From positions 5,891,991 to 5,955,990 of the forward strand of contig NC_088297.1 in the NCBI RefSeq assembly GCF_032854445.1: a stretch of 64,000 nt of DNA. The letters are read 5' to 3'. Origin of the DNA: Liolophura sinensis (Eukaryota; Mollusca; Polyplacophora; Chitonida; Chitonidae). Below are positions 1 to 12,100 of this stretch, in pieces; positions within the stretch are counted from its first letter, which is position 1, and each line of letters starts with the position of its first letter. The notes under the pieces are model-generated. The model was not told where the DNA came from, made no database searches, and worked only from the letters and a program-made list of their open reading frames with translations. The position numbers and the translations under genes were made by a program.

Positions 1-1432
1 CTAGTGATTTTGATGTCCTGCGCTGATTTGCTAGAACTGTCAGGCTTGTGACCAGTGAGGTGAGGTGTGATTTGCTATGACTGTCAGGCTTGTGACCATT
101 GAGGTGAGGTGTGATTTGCTATGACTGTCAGGCTTGTGACCATTGAGGTGAGGTGTGATTTGCTATGACTGTCAGGCTGGGGACCAGTGAGGTGAGGTGT
201 GATTTGCTATGACTGTCAGGCTTGTGACCAGTGAGGTGAGGTGTGATTTGCTATGACTGTCAGGCTTGTGACCAGTAAGGTGAGGTGTGATTTGCTATGA
301 CTGTCAGGCTTGTGACCAATGAGTGAGGTGTGATTTGCTATGACTGTCAGGCTGGGGACCAGTGAGATGAGGTGTGATTTGCTATGACTGTCAGGCTTGT
401 GACCATTGAGGTGGGGTGTGATTTGCTATGACTGTCAGGCTTGTGACCAGTGAGGTGAGGTGTGATTTGCTATGACAGCCATGCTGGTGACCATTGAGGT
501 GAGGTTTGATTTGCTATGACTGTCAGGCTTGTGACCAGTGAGGTGAGGTGTGATTTGCTATGACTGTCAGGCTTGTGATCATTGAAGTGAGGTGTGATTT
601 GCTATGACTGTCAGGCTCATGGACCATTGAGGTGAGGTGTGATTTGCTATGACTGTCAGGTTTGTGACCATTGAGGTGAGGTGTGATTTGCTATTACTGT
701 CAGGCTGGTGACAAGTGAGGTGAGATGTGATTTGCTATGACTGTCAGGCTTGTGACCAGTGAGGTGAGGTGTGATTTGCTATGACTGTCAGGTTTGTGAC
801 CATTGAGGTGAGGTGTGATTTGCTATTACTGTCAGGCTGGTGACAAGTGAGGTGAGATGTGATTTGCTATGACTGTCAGGCTTGTGACCAGTGAGGTGAG
901 GTGTGATTTGCTATGACTGTCCAGGCTCATGACCATTGAGGTGAGGTGTGATTTGCTATGACTGTCAGGTTTGTGACCATTGAGGTGTGGTGTGATTTGC
1001 TATGACTGTCAGGCTTGTGACCATTGAGGTGAGGTTGTGATTTGCTATGACTGTCAGCTTGTGACCCAGTGAGGTGAGGTGTGATTTGCTATGACTGTCA
1101 GGCTTGTGACCAATGAGGCGAAGGTGTGATTTGCTATGACTGTCAGGCTCATGACCATTGATGTAAGGTGTAAATTTGCTATGACTGTCAGGCTCATGAC
1201 CATTGAGGTGAGGTGTGATTTGCTATGACTGTCAGGCTTGTGACCAATGAGGTGAGGTGTGATTTGCTATGACTGTCAGACTTGTGACCAATGAGGTGAG
1301 GTGTGATTTGCTATGACTGTCAGGCTTGTGACCAATGAGGTGAGGTGTGATTTGCTATGACTGTCAGGCTCATGACCATTGAGGTGAGGTGTGATTTGCT
1401 ATGACTGTCAGGCTTGTGATCAATGAGATAAG
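1..1432. repeat. 44-bp minisatellite, about 32 copies, cut by the window edge
   Basis: Direct head-to-tail repeat with a 44-bp period, measured from the recurring gatttgctatgac landmark at 69, 113 and 157. Units carry recognisable variants (ggcttgtgacc, ggctggggacc, ggctcatgacc) and a few 1-2 bp indels. The left end is not seen. No coding potential; 44 is not a multiple of 3. Confidence 0.97.
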
Positions 1433-1454
1433 ATGTTTGAATCAAGCTCTTGTT

Positions 1455-2115
1455 TTTTTGTTAGAAGTCAGGAGGCTTGTCATTTACCTGGCGAATGGTG
1501 ATGGCTTACACTGACCACTCCAGTTGTGTCATTTACCTGGCGAATGTGGACGGCTTACACTGACCACTCCAGTTGTGTCATTTACCTGGCAAATGTTGAT
1601 GGCTTACTCTGACCACTCCAGTTGTGTCATTTACCTGGCAAATGTTGACGGCTTACTCTGACCACTCCAGTTTGGTCATTTATCCAGCAAATGTTGGCGG
1701 CTTACTCTGGCCACTCCAGGTTTTGTCATTTACCTGGCAGATGTTGACGGCTTACTCTGACCACTCCAGTTGTGTCATTTACCTGGCAAATGTTGACGGC
1801 TTACTCTGGCCACTCCAGTTTTGTCATTTACCTGACAAATGTTGATGGTCTACTTTGACCACTCCAGTTTTGTCATTTACCTGGCAGATGTTGACGGCTT
1901 ACTCTGACCACTCCAGTTTTGTCATTTACCTGACAAATGTTGACGGCTTACTCTGACCACTCCAGTTTGGTCATTTATCCAGCAAATGTTGACGGCTTAC
2001 TCTGACCACTCCAGTTTTGTCATTTACCTGGCAGATGTTGACGGCTTACTCTGGCCACTCCAGTTTTGTCATTTACCTGGCAAATGTTGATGGTCTACTT
2101 TGACCTCTCCAGTTT
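1455..2115. repeat. 49-bp minisatellite, about 13 copies
   Basis: Period of 49 bp, measured from the cagttgtgtc landmark at 1521, 1570 and 1619. Unit: tcatttacctggcaaatg, then ttgacggcttactctgac, then cactccagtt. The first unit is joined to aagtcaggaggcttgtc (from about 1468), which resembles a dispersed SINE-like segment near 62835. Short ORFs across it reflect the repeat and are not genes. Confidence 0.95.
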
Positions 2116-2924
2116 CCTTCACGTTTAAACCTGACCAAACATTTTTGAGCATGATGTGAAACGCCAATCACATAAATAACCAGTCATGTGAGTGAAAAAT
2201 TGACAACACCAATTAAAACAAAATAAAGTGAAAGATGTTTCACACTGGTTCATTCACATTTTAGGAATGGAAAGGCCTTTCAAAAAAATTCCTTGTTGGG
2301 GGTATCACAACTCTTACCAACAGAAAATGTCAGTTGGGAGGGGAATTTTCTTTATTCATTATTATTCTGGCTAATAGAGAAAAAAGGGATTTTAAAGCCA
2401 TTAACATTGATGGAAAAATAATATAAATATAAAAATAATAAATACTTTAGAGTAGTGCGCTTTTTTGGGGGGTCACGATTTTGGGGGTCACGATTTTGGG
2501 GGTCCGATTATCGCCAAGGATCTTATTTATATGATCTTATCTATTTTAATGATGGGGGAGGAATTCCATGGTTTTTGTGCCTGCCATATTAGATGACCAT
2601 AATCTGCTGCATTTTAATGAAAGACTTATGGCATTGAAAGTGTGATAGCTGGGAAATGGTCTCACATAACCGCTGAAATTGGCCTCTTGTCAATTTACCT
2701 CGGTTAGAGTTTTATTTTACCTGCTCATGTGAATGCGTAAACAGTGGCGAATTACACGCCCCTAGTACCACTGCTTAAGCGAAATTACGTGAAAACAAGT
2801 GCAGCGATGTTACTTGCAATTTAATTTAATTTAATTTAATTTAATTTAATTTAATTTAATACACATCAAAGATGTAGAATAATCGCTCAGGATATAAATG
2901 TAATAATTTATGGTGTGTTTTCAG
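2116..2924. other. Non-coding flank, presumed GMEB intron
   Basis: No recognisable exon. It holds about three short direct copies of ttttgggggtcacga near 2463-2507 and an (AATTT)n pentanucleotide tract at about 2817-2862, then the polypyrimidine and AG acceptor of the SAND exon. Confidence 0.6.
2817..2862. repeat. (AATTT)n microsatellite
   Basis: About nine pure pentanucleotide units, ending 60 bp upstream of the GMEB SAND exon acceptor. Confidence 0.95.
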
Positions 2925-3129
2925 CTGATGAAGCAATCGACGCTGAACATCACCTGTGGGAACCTCCACGGGATTCTCCACCTGGACAGATTCATGTGTC
3001 CCGGGATACACAGCCTCTGCATTGAGTATGATGGCCACATGGTGACGCCCAAACGTTTCACCATACTCGGAGAGAAACAGAGTCTGAAGGACTGGAAGAA
3101 GGCATTGAGGATCAACAAAATTCACTGAG
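2925..3129 (+). CDS. GMEB: GMEB exon: first part of SAND domain
   Basis: Acceptor tgttttcag at 2916-2924; donor gag|gtagaa at 3129/3130. It encodes 67 residues starting LMKQSTLNITCGN and ending in the SAND signature SLKDWKKALRINKIH. Relative to GMEB, the conserved order ITCG, CPGI, SPKxF (here TPKRF) and KDWK is complete. The last codons read cac tga g, an in-frame TGA at 3126-3128. The GMEB pattern expects H-L-R there, so one base (cacctg) appears to be missing. With it restored, the phase-2 junction to the next exon continues R-D-V-M-D, as in the family. Confidence 0.9.
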
Positions 3130-6100
3130 GTAGAAATGGATGCCAAGCTCTTAATCTCAGGTATGCACACCGGTCTTTTATTATTTGAACAGCAGAGATG
3201 AGTTATAATGTGAGTGTTTGATTTTGATTAATCCAAATATGCATTCACAAGTTTTTATTCAATCTCTGTGAGGTTTGTGAGCCCACAGGCCCTTTCTTAA
3301 AACTTTGTGGCAGATTGTGCCTTGAATCTTGTTGCGCTTCAGCATGGTAAAATGCTTCTGTGCTTGATCATGTAACAGAATCTCTTTTTGGCACAAAAAT
3401 CCATAGTCGCTAATTAAATTAAATTTTCTGTATTTACCAAGAGCACTTTAAATTACTGGCTGCAGGGTAACATTTTCTGCTGTCAATTGTAAACTCAATG
3501 GGGACTTGTCAAACGCCAGACCGGAGGACCTTGACACCATTTTATTGACCTCAAGCAGTTGTTTCCTAGCTCCTTATGATCACGACACAATAAAAACAGT
3601 ACAAACGTTGTAGTAGAAACTAAAACATGGTAGACGTCATGGCTTAATCGTTTTTGACATAACAATGAATCGAAGTTCTGCTTCACACTAGCGCCACCTC
3701 ACAGGATCAAAAAATATGCCGCTCTTTGTGCTAGCGAGTCTTGGATTGGTTCCTCTGTTTATCCATTCACGTACCCGACCAAAACATGAGATATTCTTCA
3801 CTGGTGTGTGGCCTAAAACATCAGTCTGATAAGAAACTAAACACGGTCTGTATTTTCTCTCTGTAGGGATGTGATGGATAAAGGCTACCTTGACTTTGCC
3901 GCCCACGACAAGAGCTGCACGGGAAGTGTCTGGGACGGACGCCGTCCAAAGCGCTGTCTCCCATGTTAACAGAGGTCAAGTACACACCCACACACACGCC
4001 CAAAACTGTCACTCACGTGCTTGACATGCCCAGCTCTCCCTGGTCAGGGTCTGGCCCGATCATCACTGAAGTCCTGGGTGGACAGGAACACACATACTGC
4101 AACCTCTCCAATGATGGAGAGTCGGATTCTGAATCCTCAGGACTAAGGCCTAATCAACTCTTCATGAACACTCCCAATAAGCCTTTGGTGTGCGTCATGG
4201 AGGACAACTCTGCATCAGGCGTCCATATCAAGTCTGAGCCGCTGAGTCCAGCCCCGAGCCCAAAACCCAATGGGCAGGTTGATGACATGGTCTCTGAGAA
4301 TTTTGGACTGGATGAGTTGATGGAATTAGCAGACAGAAAGCATTCAGTATGTAAACCTGTCACAGATGCAGTAGAAGGTAAAGATGTTGTGAGAGTGTGC
4401 CATGGAAGGTGAACTTTTTAAAAGGTTATGATGAATGTGTGCCATGGAAGGTGAACTTTTTAAAAGTTTATGATGAAAGTGTGCCATGGAAGGTGAACTT
4501 TTTAAAAGTTTATGGTGAAAGTGTGCCATGGAAGGTCAACTTTTTAAAAGTTTATGATGAAAGTGTGCCATGGAAGGTGAACTTTCAAAAAGATATGATG
4601 AAAGTGTGCCATGGAAGGTGAAGTTTTTAAAAGATATGATGAAAGTGTGCCATGGAAGGTGAAGTTTTTAAAAGATATGATGAAAGTGTGCTATTCTATT
4701 AATCACCAGAAAAACCAAGGAAGCTTTCATTTTAATTTCTTCACTCGCCATGATGTGCATACTGTAGAGTCAAAGCGTTGTTGACTCATTGTCATTCATT
4801 CTTATCTTCACTTAGACTTTTTTTTCCTTTTTTTTTAAAGAATTATGTTTTTTTTTTACATTTGGCTATTGTCATAATTCTTGTGAAAATGATTCATGTG
4901 TGTACATTAACGTACAACAAAGAGCTACAGTAATTTAAAGTATGTGACCCTAAAGTGTGTGACCCTAAAGTATGTGACCCTAAAGTATGTGTAAATACAA
5001 GGTACACAACAAAAAAGAGAAGAAAATGTTGACGTCATTGGGACTCAGCCCTCAAAAATTGCTGCGATCGTTCGTTCAGTTTGCGCAGAGGTTACCCAAG
5101 TTCAAAAATGGGTGAACAATTGCACAAAATGGCATACAAAACAAAAAAAGACCAAAGTAAAAAAAAGAGTGGTAAGTTATCATGTCTGGATTAATTGTTT
5201 GGGCAAAAGTTTGTTTGGTGAGAAAATTGACAGCAGTTGAATTTGAAACAGGTTGAAATAAATGCTGGCCTGCTGGCTCGGGGATAGTGTAATCTTCCCT
5301 GGGCTGGCAAGTCATAGGATAAGAACAGCCCAACGCAATCGCTAAATTTTAACAGAAGGGAGGAAAAAAACAGCAGGAAGGCATAAGATTCACACTCTGG
5401 TGAATAAAGGCCTGGTGGGAGTTTTCATCTTTAGTTTAATCAGTCTTCTGTAAGCCGGTTAAAGTGAAAGAAAAGCAGATATAACATCACGTGCTGGCTT
5501 CCAATTAATGTTGCAGTGATACATGCTATCCCATTGGCTGTGTGTCTCCTGTGGACCAATGAGTGAGCGTCTAACAAATTGTTGGCGCTCTAACAAAATG
5601 TTATGGAGGTAGTGACGAAAGCGGTGAGAATGAGAATGACTTCAAAAATTTGCTTGTAATTAAATTTGTTCACATCGACACTGGAGTTTTGGAAGATTTC
5701 ACTGTCACATGTTACTTATGATAAACGTCACAGTGATATAGTAAATCCATACCAAATGCCAGCACCTTCAGTCTTCTGTAGCTGACAGCTTCAGTCTCCT
5801 GTAGCTGACAGCTTCAGTCTCCTGTAGTTGACACCTTCAGTCTTCTGTAGCTGACAGCTTCAGTCTCCTGTAGCTGACAGCTTGTCTCCTGTAGCTGACA
5901 CCTTCAGTCTCCTGTAGCTGACAGCTTCAGTCTCCTGTAGCTGACAGCTTCAGTCTCCTGTAGCTGACAGTTTCAGTCTCCTGTAGCTGACAGTTTCAGT
6001 CTCCTGTAGCTAACATCTTCAGTCTTCTGTAGCTGACAGTTTCAGTCTTCTGTAGGTGACACCTTCAGTCTTCTGTAGCTGACAGCTTCAGTCTTCTGTA

Positions 6101-9100
6101 GCTGACAGCTTCAGTCTTCTGTAGCTGACACCTTCAGTCTTCTGTAGCTGACACCTTCAGTCTTCTGTAGCTGACAGCTTCAGTCTCCTGTAGCTGACAG
6201 CTTCAGTCTCCTGTAGCTGACACCTTCAGTTTTTTGTAGCTGACACCTTCAGTCTTTTGTAGCTGACAGCTTCAGTCTTCTGTAGCTGACAGCTTCAGTC
6301 TTTTGTAGCTGACACCTTCAGTCTCCTGTAGCTGACACATTCAGTCTTCTGTAGCTGACACCTTCAGTCTCTTGTAGCTGACAGCTTCAGTCTTCTGTAG
6401 CTGACACCTTCAGTCTTCTGTAGCTGACAGCTTCAGTCTCCTGTGGCTGACACCTTCAGTCTCCTGTAGCTGACACCTTCAGTCTCCTGTAGCTGACACC
6501 TTCAGTCTCCTGTAGCTGACAGCTTCAGTCTCCTGTAGCTGACAGCTTCAGTCTTCTGTAGCTGACAGTTTCAGTCTCCTGTAGCTGACAGTTTCTGTCT
6601 CCTGTAGCTAACATCTTCAGTCTTCTGTAGCTGACAGTTTCAGTCTTCTGTAGGTGACACCTTCAGTCTTCTGTAGCTGACAGCTTCAGTCTTCTGTAGC
6701 TGACAGCTTCAGTCTTCTGTAGCTGACACCTTCAGTCTTCTGTAGCTGACACCTTCAGTCTTCTGTAGCTGACAGCTTCAGTCTCCTGTAGCTGACAGCT
6801 TCAGTCTCCTGTAGCTGACAGCTTCAGTCTTCTGTAGCTGACAGCTTCAGTCTTTTGTAGCTGACACCTTCAGTCTCCTGTAGCTGACACATTCAGTCTT
6901 CTGTAGCTGACACCTTCAGTCTCTTGTAGCTGACAGCTTCAGTCTTCTGTAGCTGACACCTTCAGTCTTCTGTAGCTGACAGCTTCAGTCTCCTGTGGCT
7001 GACACCTTCAGTCTCCTGTAGCTGACACCTTCAGTCTTCTTTAGCTGACACCTTCAGTCTCCTGTGGCTGACACCTTCAGTCTTCTGTAGCTGACACCTT
7101 CATTCTTCTGTAGTTGACAGCTTCAGTCTTCGGTAGCTGACAGCTTTAGTCTCCTGTAGCTGACACCTTCAGTCTCCTGTAGTTGACACCTTCAGTCTTC
7201 TATAGCTGACACCATCAGTCTCCTGTAGCTGACACCTTCAGTCTCCTGTAGCTGACACCTTCAGTCTTTTGTAGCTGACACCTTCAGTCTTCTTTAGCTG
7301 ACAGCTTCAGTCTTCTGTAGCTGACAGCTTCAGTCTTCTGTAGCTGACACCTTCAGTCTTCTGTAGTTGACACCTTCAGTCTTCTGTAGTTGACACCTTT
7401 AGTATTCTGTAGCTGACACCTTCAGTCTTCTGTAGCTGACACCTTCAGTCTTCTTTAGCTGACACCTTCAGTCTCCTGTGGCTGACACCTTCAGTCTCCT
7501 GTAGTTGACACCTTCAGTCTTCTGTAGCTGACAGCTTCAGTCTCCTGTAGCTGACAGCTTCAGTCTCCTGTAGCTGACACCTTCAGTCTTCTGTAGTTGA
7601 CACCTTCAGTCTTCTGTAGTTGACACCTTCAGTCTTCTGTAGCTGACACCTTCAGTCTCCTGTAGCTGACACCTTCAGTCTTCTGTAGCTGACACCTTCA
7701 GTCTTCTGTAGCTGACAGCTTCCGTCTTTTGTAGCTGACACCTTCAGTCTCCTGTAGCTGACACCTTCAGTCTCCTGTAGCTGACACCTTCAGTCTTCTG
7801 TAGCTGACACCTTCAGTCTTCGGTAGCTGACACCTTCAGTCTTCTTTAGCTGACACATTCAGTCTCCTGTAGCTGACACATTCAGTCTCCTGTAGCTGAC
7901 ACCTTCAGTCTTCTTTAGCTGACACCTTCAGTCTCCTGTAGCTGACACCTTCAGTCTCCTGTAGCTGACACCTTCAGTCTCCTGTAGCTGACAGCTTCAG
8001 TCTTCTCTAGCTGACACCTTCAGTCTTCTGTAGCTGACAGCTTCAGTCTTCTTTAGCTGACACCTTCAGTCTTCTGTAGCTGACACCTTCAGTCTCCTGT
8101 AGCTGACACCTTCAGTCTTCTGTAGCTGACACCTTCATTCTTCTGTAGTTGACAGCTTAAGTCTTCCATAGCTGACACCGTCAGTCTCCTGTAGCTGACA
8201 CCTTCAGTCTCCTGTAGTTGACACCTTCAGTCTTCTGTAGCTGACACCTTCAGTCTCCTGTAGCTGACACCTTCAGCCTTCTGTAGTTGACAGCTTCAGT
8301 CTTCTGTAGCTGACAGCTTCAGTCTTGGCGACGTCACCTTCAGTCTTCTGTAGCTGGCACCATCAGTCTCTTGTAGCTGACACCTTCAGTCTTCTGTAGC
8401 TGACAGCTTCAGTCTTCCGTAGCTGACACCTTCAGTCTTCTGTAGTTGACACCTTCAGTCGTCTGTAACTGACAGCTTCAGTCTTCTGTAGCTGACACCT
8501 TCAGTCTCCTGTAGCTGACACCTTCATTCTTCTGTAGTTGACACCTTCAGTCTTTTGTAGTTGACACCTTCAGTCTTCTGTAGTTGACACCTTCAGTCTT
8601 CTGTAGCTGACACCTTCAGTCTTCTGTAGCTGGCAGCTTCAGTCTTCTGTAGCTGACAGCTTCAGTCTCCTGTAGCTGACAGCTTCAGTCTTCTGTAGCT
8701 GACACCTTCAGTCTTCTGTAGTTGACACCTTCAGTCTTCTGTAGCTGACACATTCAGTCTTTTGTAGCTGACAGCTTCAGTCTCCTGTAGCTGACACCTT
8801 CAGTCTTCTGTAGCTGACACCTTCAGTCTCCTGTAGCTGACACCTTCAGTCTTCCGTAGCTGACACCTTCATGCTTCTGTATTTGACACCTTCAGTCTCC
8901 TGTAGCTGACACCTTCAGTCTCCTGTAGCTGACACCTTCAGTCTCCTGTAGTTGACAGCTTCAGTCTCCTGTAGCTGACACCTTCAGTCTCCTGTAGCTG
9001 ACAGCTTCAGTCTTCTCTACCTGACAGCTTCAGTCTTCTCTAGCTGACAGCTTTAGTCGGTACACAGATGGCTTATATTTACCTACAAGGCCAATGCAAG

Positions 9101-12100
9101 GATCATCGGTCCCCAAAAGTCATACCCAGTATTAAAATTTCACAGCTGATTTCTTGACTACAATTCTCTAGTACCTGAACTTCTTAAAAATGTTTTCCCA
9201 TGTCATCAATATGCAGTTTTTGAGGTACTCGATTATGACAAGAGAATAACTTTTCGGTGCAAAATGACGTCGCCATTTTAAGACCATTTTTAGGACTACT
9301 TGCCTATCTTTTAATGTAGGCAGTGATGGTGTATAGATCAAAGCATCTTTTTTTGTGCAATATTGGGAGTGCAAATTAACCCGTTGAACACAATTCAGAA
9401 GATCAGTCTAATCCTTTTTAATTAGTCCTCTATATTCTATATACCACCCCATGTTAAAATTACCAGATTGGCCCTACCGTGCCGAAAAGCGACGACGTTA
9501 TATCACAAAGGGAGGTCACTCTGTTGTCGTAACGTCATATCTCAGAACATGCATGTTGAAGTATTACAACATTTACCTTACGTACATGGTTACAGTTATC
9601 AGCTGCTTAGTTGAATGCAATTGGTGATTATTGTGCTGAGGGTGTCCAGTGTAGGATAAAACTTGTCCAGTTATCTAAATGTGCTTTGATAACTGATTTT
9701 TGCACAACTTGTTTTGACACAACCCTTGTGTATAACCCATGGGTTACCCAAAAATCATTTGCTTAACCGAACTGAAGGTTTCACAACCTAAATTTCACTT
9801 TTAACTTTTTTACTGGTTAAATGGATTGTTCAAACTTTGAGGGCTGAAGCCAACCTTAGAATTCAAACATTGAAATGTTCTGTTAAATCTTTCAATGAAT
9901 GAATATATAATGATGAATTTACTTTTATGTATGTGTTAAAATTCAGCTCTCACTAACCAGTGAGGTTGCAAATTCAAATCCAGCTCTGGCGATGAATGAG
10001 GAGATGTGTCTTTTATAATGTCCATGATTGTACAGACGTTAAGTTAGGCAAAATTTTGTTTAGCCGAAGATGGCCCCAAACCAGCGAAATAGCATTCTCC
10101 ATGTTAAACCATAGCACTCTCTCTTTGACTAACCAGTGAGGTTGCAAATTCAAATCCAGCTCTGGCAATAAATGAGAAGATGTGTCTTTTATAATGTCCA
10201 TGATTGTAAAGACGTTAAGTTAGGCAAAATTTTGTTTAGCCGAAGATGGCCCCAAACCAGCGAAATAGCATTCTCCATGTTAAACCATCTCACTCTCTCT
10301 CTGTGACTAAAAACTGAAGTTCAAACCCATGCTTTGTGTTAAACCACAAGGCAGTTTAATTGTCCCCAAATGCATGTACTGTGTACAGCTGTGATCTTGG
10401 TTTGAGCCAACTCAGCTATTGGAAATACCGATCAACATTGTGCTTGTAAGTAATCAACAGGTGAAAAGGTGAGAAACAGGTGTGCAAACTTTGAGGCCTT
10501 GGAGACATGTTTGATGGCAAATTTTTGTGTCGAATTCTGTGACAGATTTGCTGGGGCAAGTACATCAACTTCCAGATGGATTGCGCTCTGATGCTGGTTA
10601 AGGTCGTGCTTGGCCGAACAAAATTTTGTCAAATCTAACATGAGAGTAATCTCACTAAAGTATACAGGTTCTTTACTAGGGGAGGTGGGTAACTCTTGGG
10701 CAGCACTCTTGCTGAATCCATAACCCATAGCAGTAACACAATTTCTGGAGTACTATATTTTGATTCAAGTCAAAAAACAGATAAATATATGATATCAAAA
10801 ATATTTCTCTAATGCAATCGCAGCTTGGTTTATGAGGGGAGGGAACTCTTCCCTACTTCCCAAAAGTGCTGAAAACCCCTCTGAGGTACATGTAAGACTG
10901 TTGCCAATTTGGTGAGAGCTTGATTTGAACTCGCAACCTGTTTGGTTAATTTACAATGCTTAAAGCCTCCTTGTGTTTATCCTCGTTGAAACATTTATTA
11001 ATTTTTTTCAACAGTTCAGTGGTTGTAGGTTTCCCCCCAGGCACAGCTCATTTTCATCCCACCATAAAGCTTTCCCAGGACATACAAGTGAAATACTCTT
11101 GAGTATGGGATAAAACTCAGATTACATGAGTAAATGTATATGTTTGAATTTTCAGATAGCCTCAAGTTTTGGGAGGGCATCATAGCCTTGGGACTGATGG
11201 AAGATTTCATGAAGGAAATTAAAATCTCATTAGACATTCTGAAACAGAGACTGGTTCATCCGTCTGGGGATATTGAGAGAGGTAAGGACGTATGGACTCA
11301 TGGAATTGAGGGCAAAAGAACTTTATGTCAGATGAAAGACCATTAAACATGAACCAGTAAAATGGTTTGAAAACGTTAGAGTCTATCATGGTGTGCAGTG
11401 ACCCAGAGGGTATAGCTGAGGGTATAAGAGCTGGCTTCAGAGACCAGGTCATGACCCTGTTATCTCAACACTGAAATTGTTATCTATTTCCACAGCTGAT
11501 AACAGTTTACATGCAAGATGAGTTTCCTAATGTCTATAATCTTGAAATCGTAAGACCTTAAAAAGCCAAATTGAGAATGAGAAACTACATTGTTCTGCAG
11601 TAAAGAACCAGTGCACAAATTTTAATATTTCTAGAACAAAGGCATTTTATTTGTAGCTGTGTTTGAATTTTTGACTAAAGTCTTAAGACGTTTGATAAAT
11701 ATGGAACCTGGAGAACAGGTTTATCATGCATACTGTGGGATGATCTGTAAGGCAACCTGAGTATGTAAAATAAAGCTGACACTGTCTCAGAGAAATCTGT
11801 TAACCAGTGGCTTTATAATATTGCTCTTCCTCTCCGGCCGTACCTGGGAAGGTCTTCCAGCAATCTGCTGATGGTCGTGGGTTTCCCCCGGGCTCTGTCC
11901 GGTTTCCTCTCACCATAATGCTGGCTGCCGTTGTATAAGTGAAATATATTTGAATACGGTTGAAAACATAATCAAATAAATGAATAAATAAATATGTCTT
12001 GTGTTATTGCAGAGGCAGTGAAGCTGTCCAGTGTGGTCAAGGACTTGGGGTTGTTTCGAGTTCTACATGAGAAAATGGTGGACCTACAGAGGGAAACTCA

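Larger units (their letters stand above)
4378..11155 (+). other. GMEB: GMEB intron, 6.8 kb, mostly tandem repeat
   Basis: Bounded by a donor at 4378 and an acceptor at 11155, both with intact GT/AG, and joined in phase 1. It contains a 42-bp array right after the donor, a short 15-bp array, the 3.3-kb 23-bp array, a 176-bp tandem duplication and a worn SINE. No other exon recognised. Confidence 0.8.

Noticed and set aside
1-1432. CRISPR-like regular repeats
   Set aside because: There are no unique spacers between units; it is a direct minisatellite in a eukaryotic genome.
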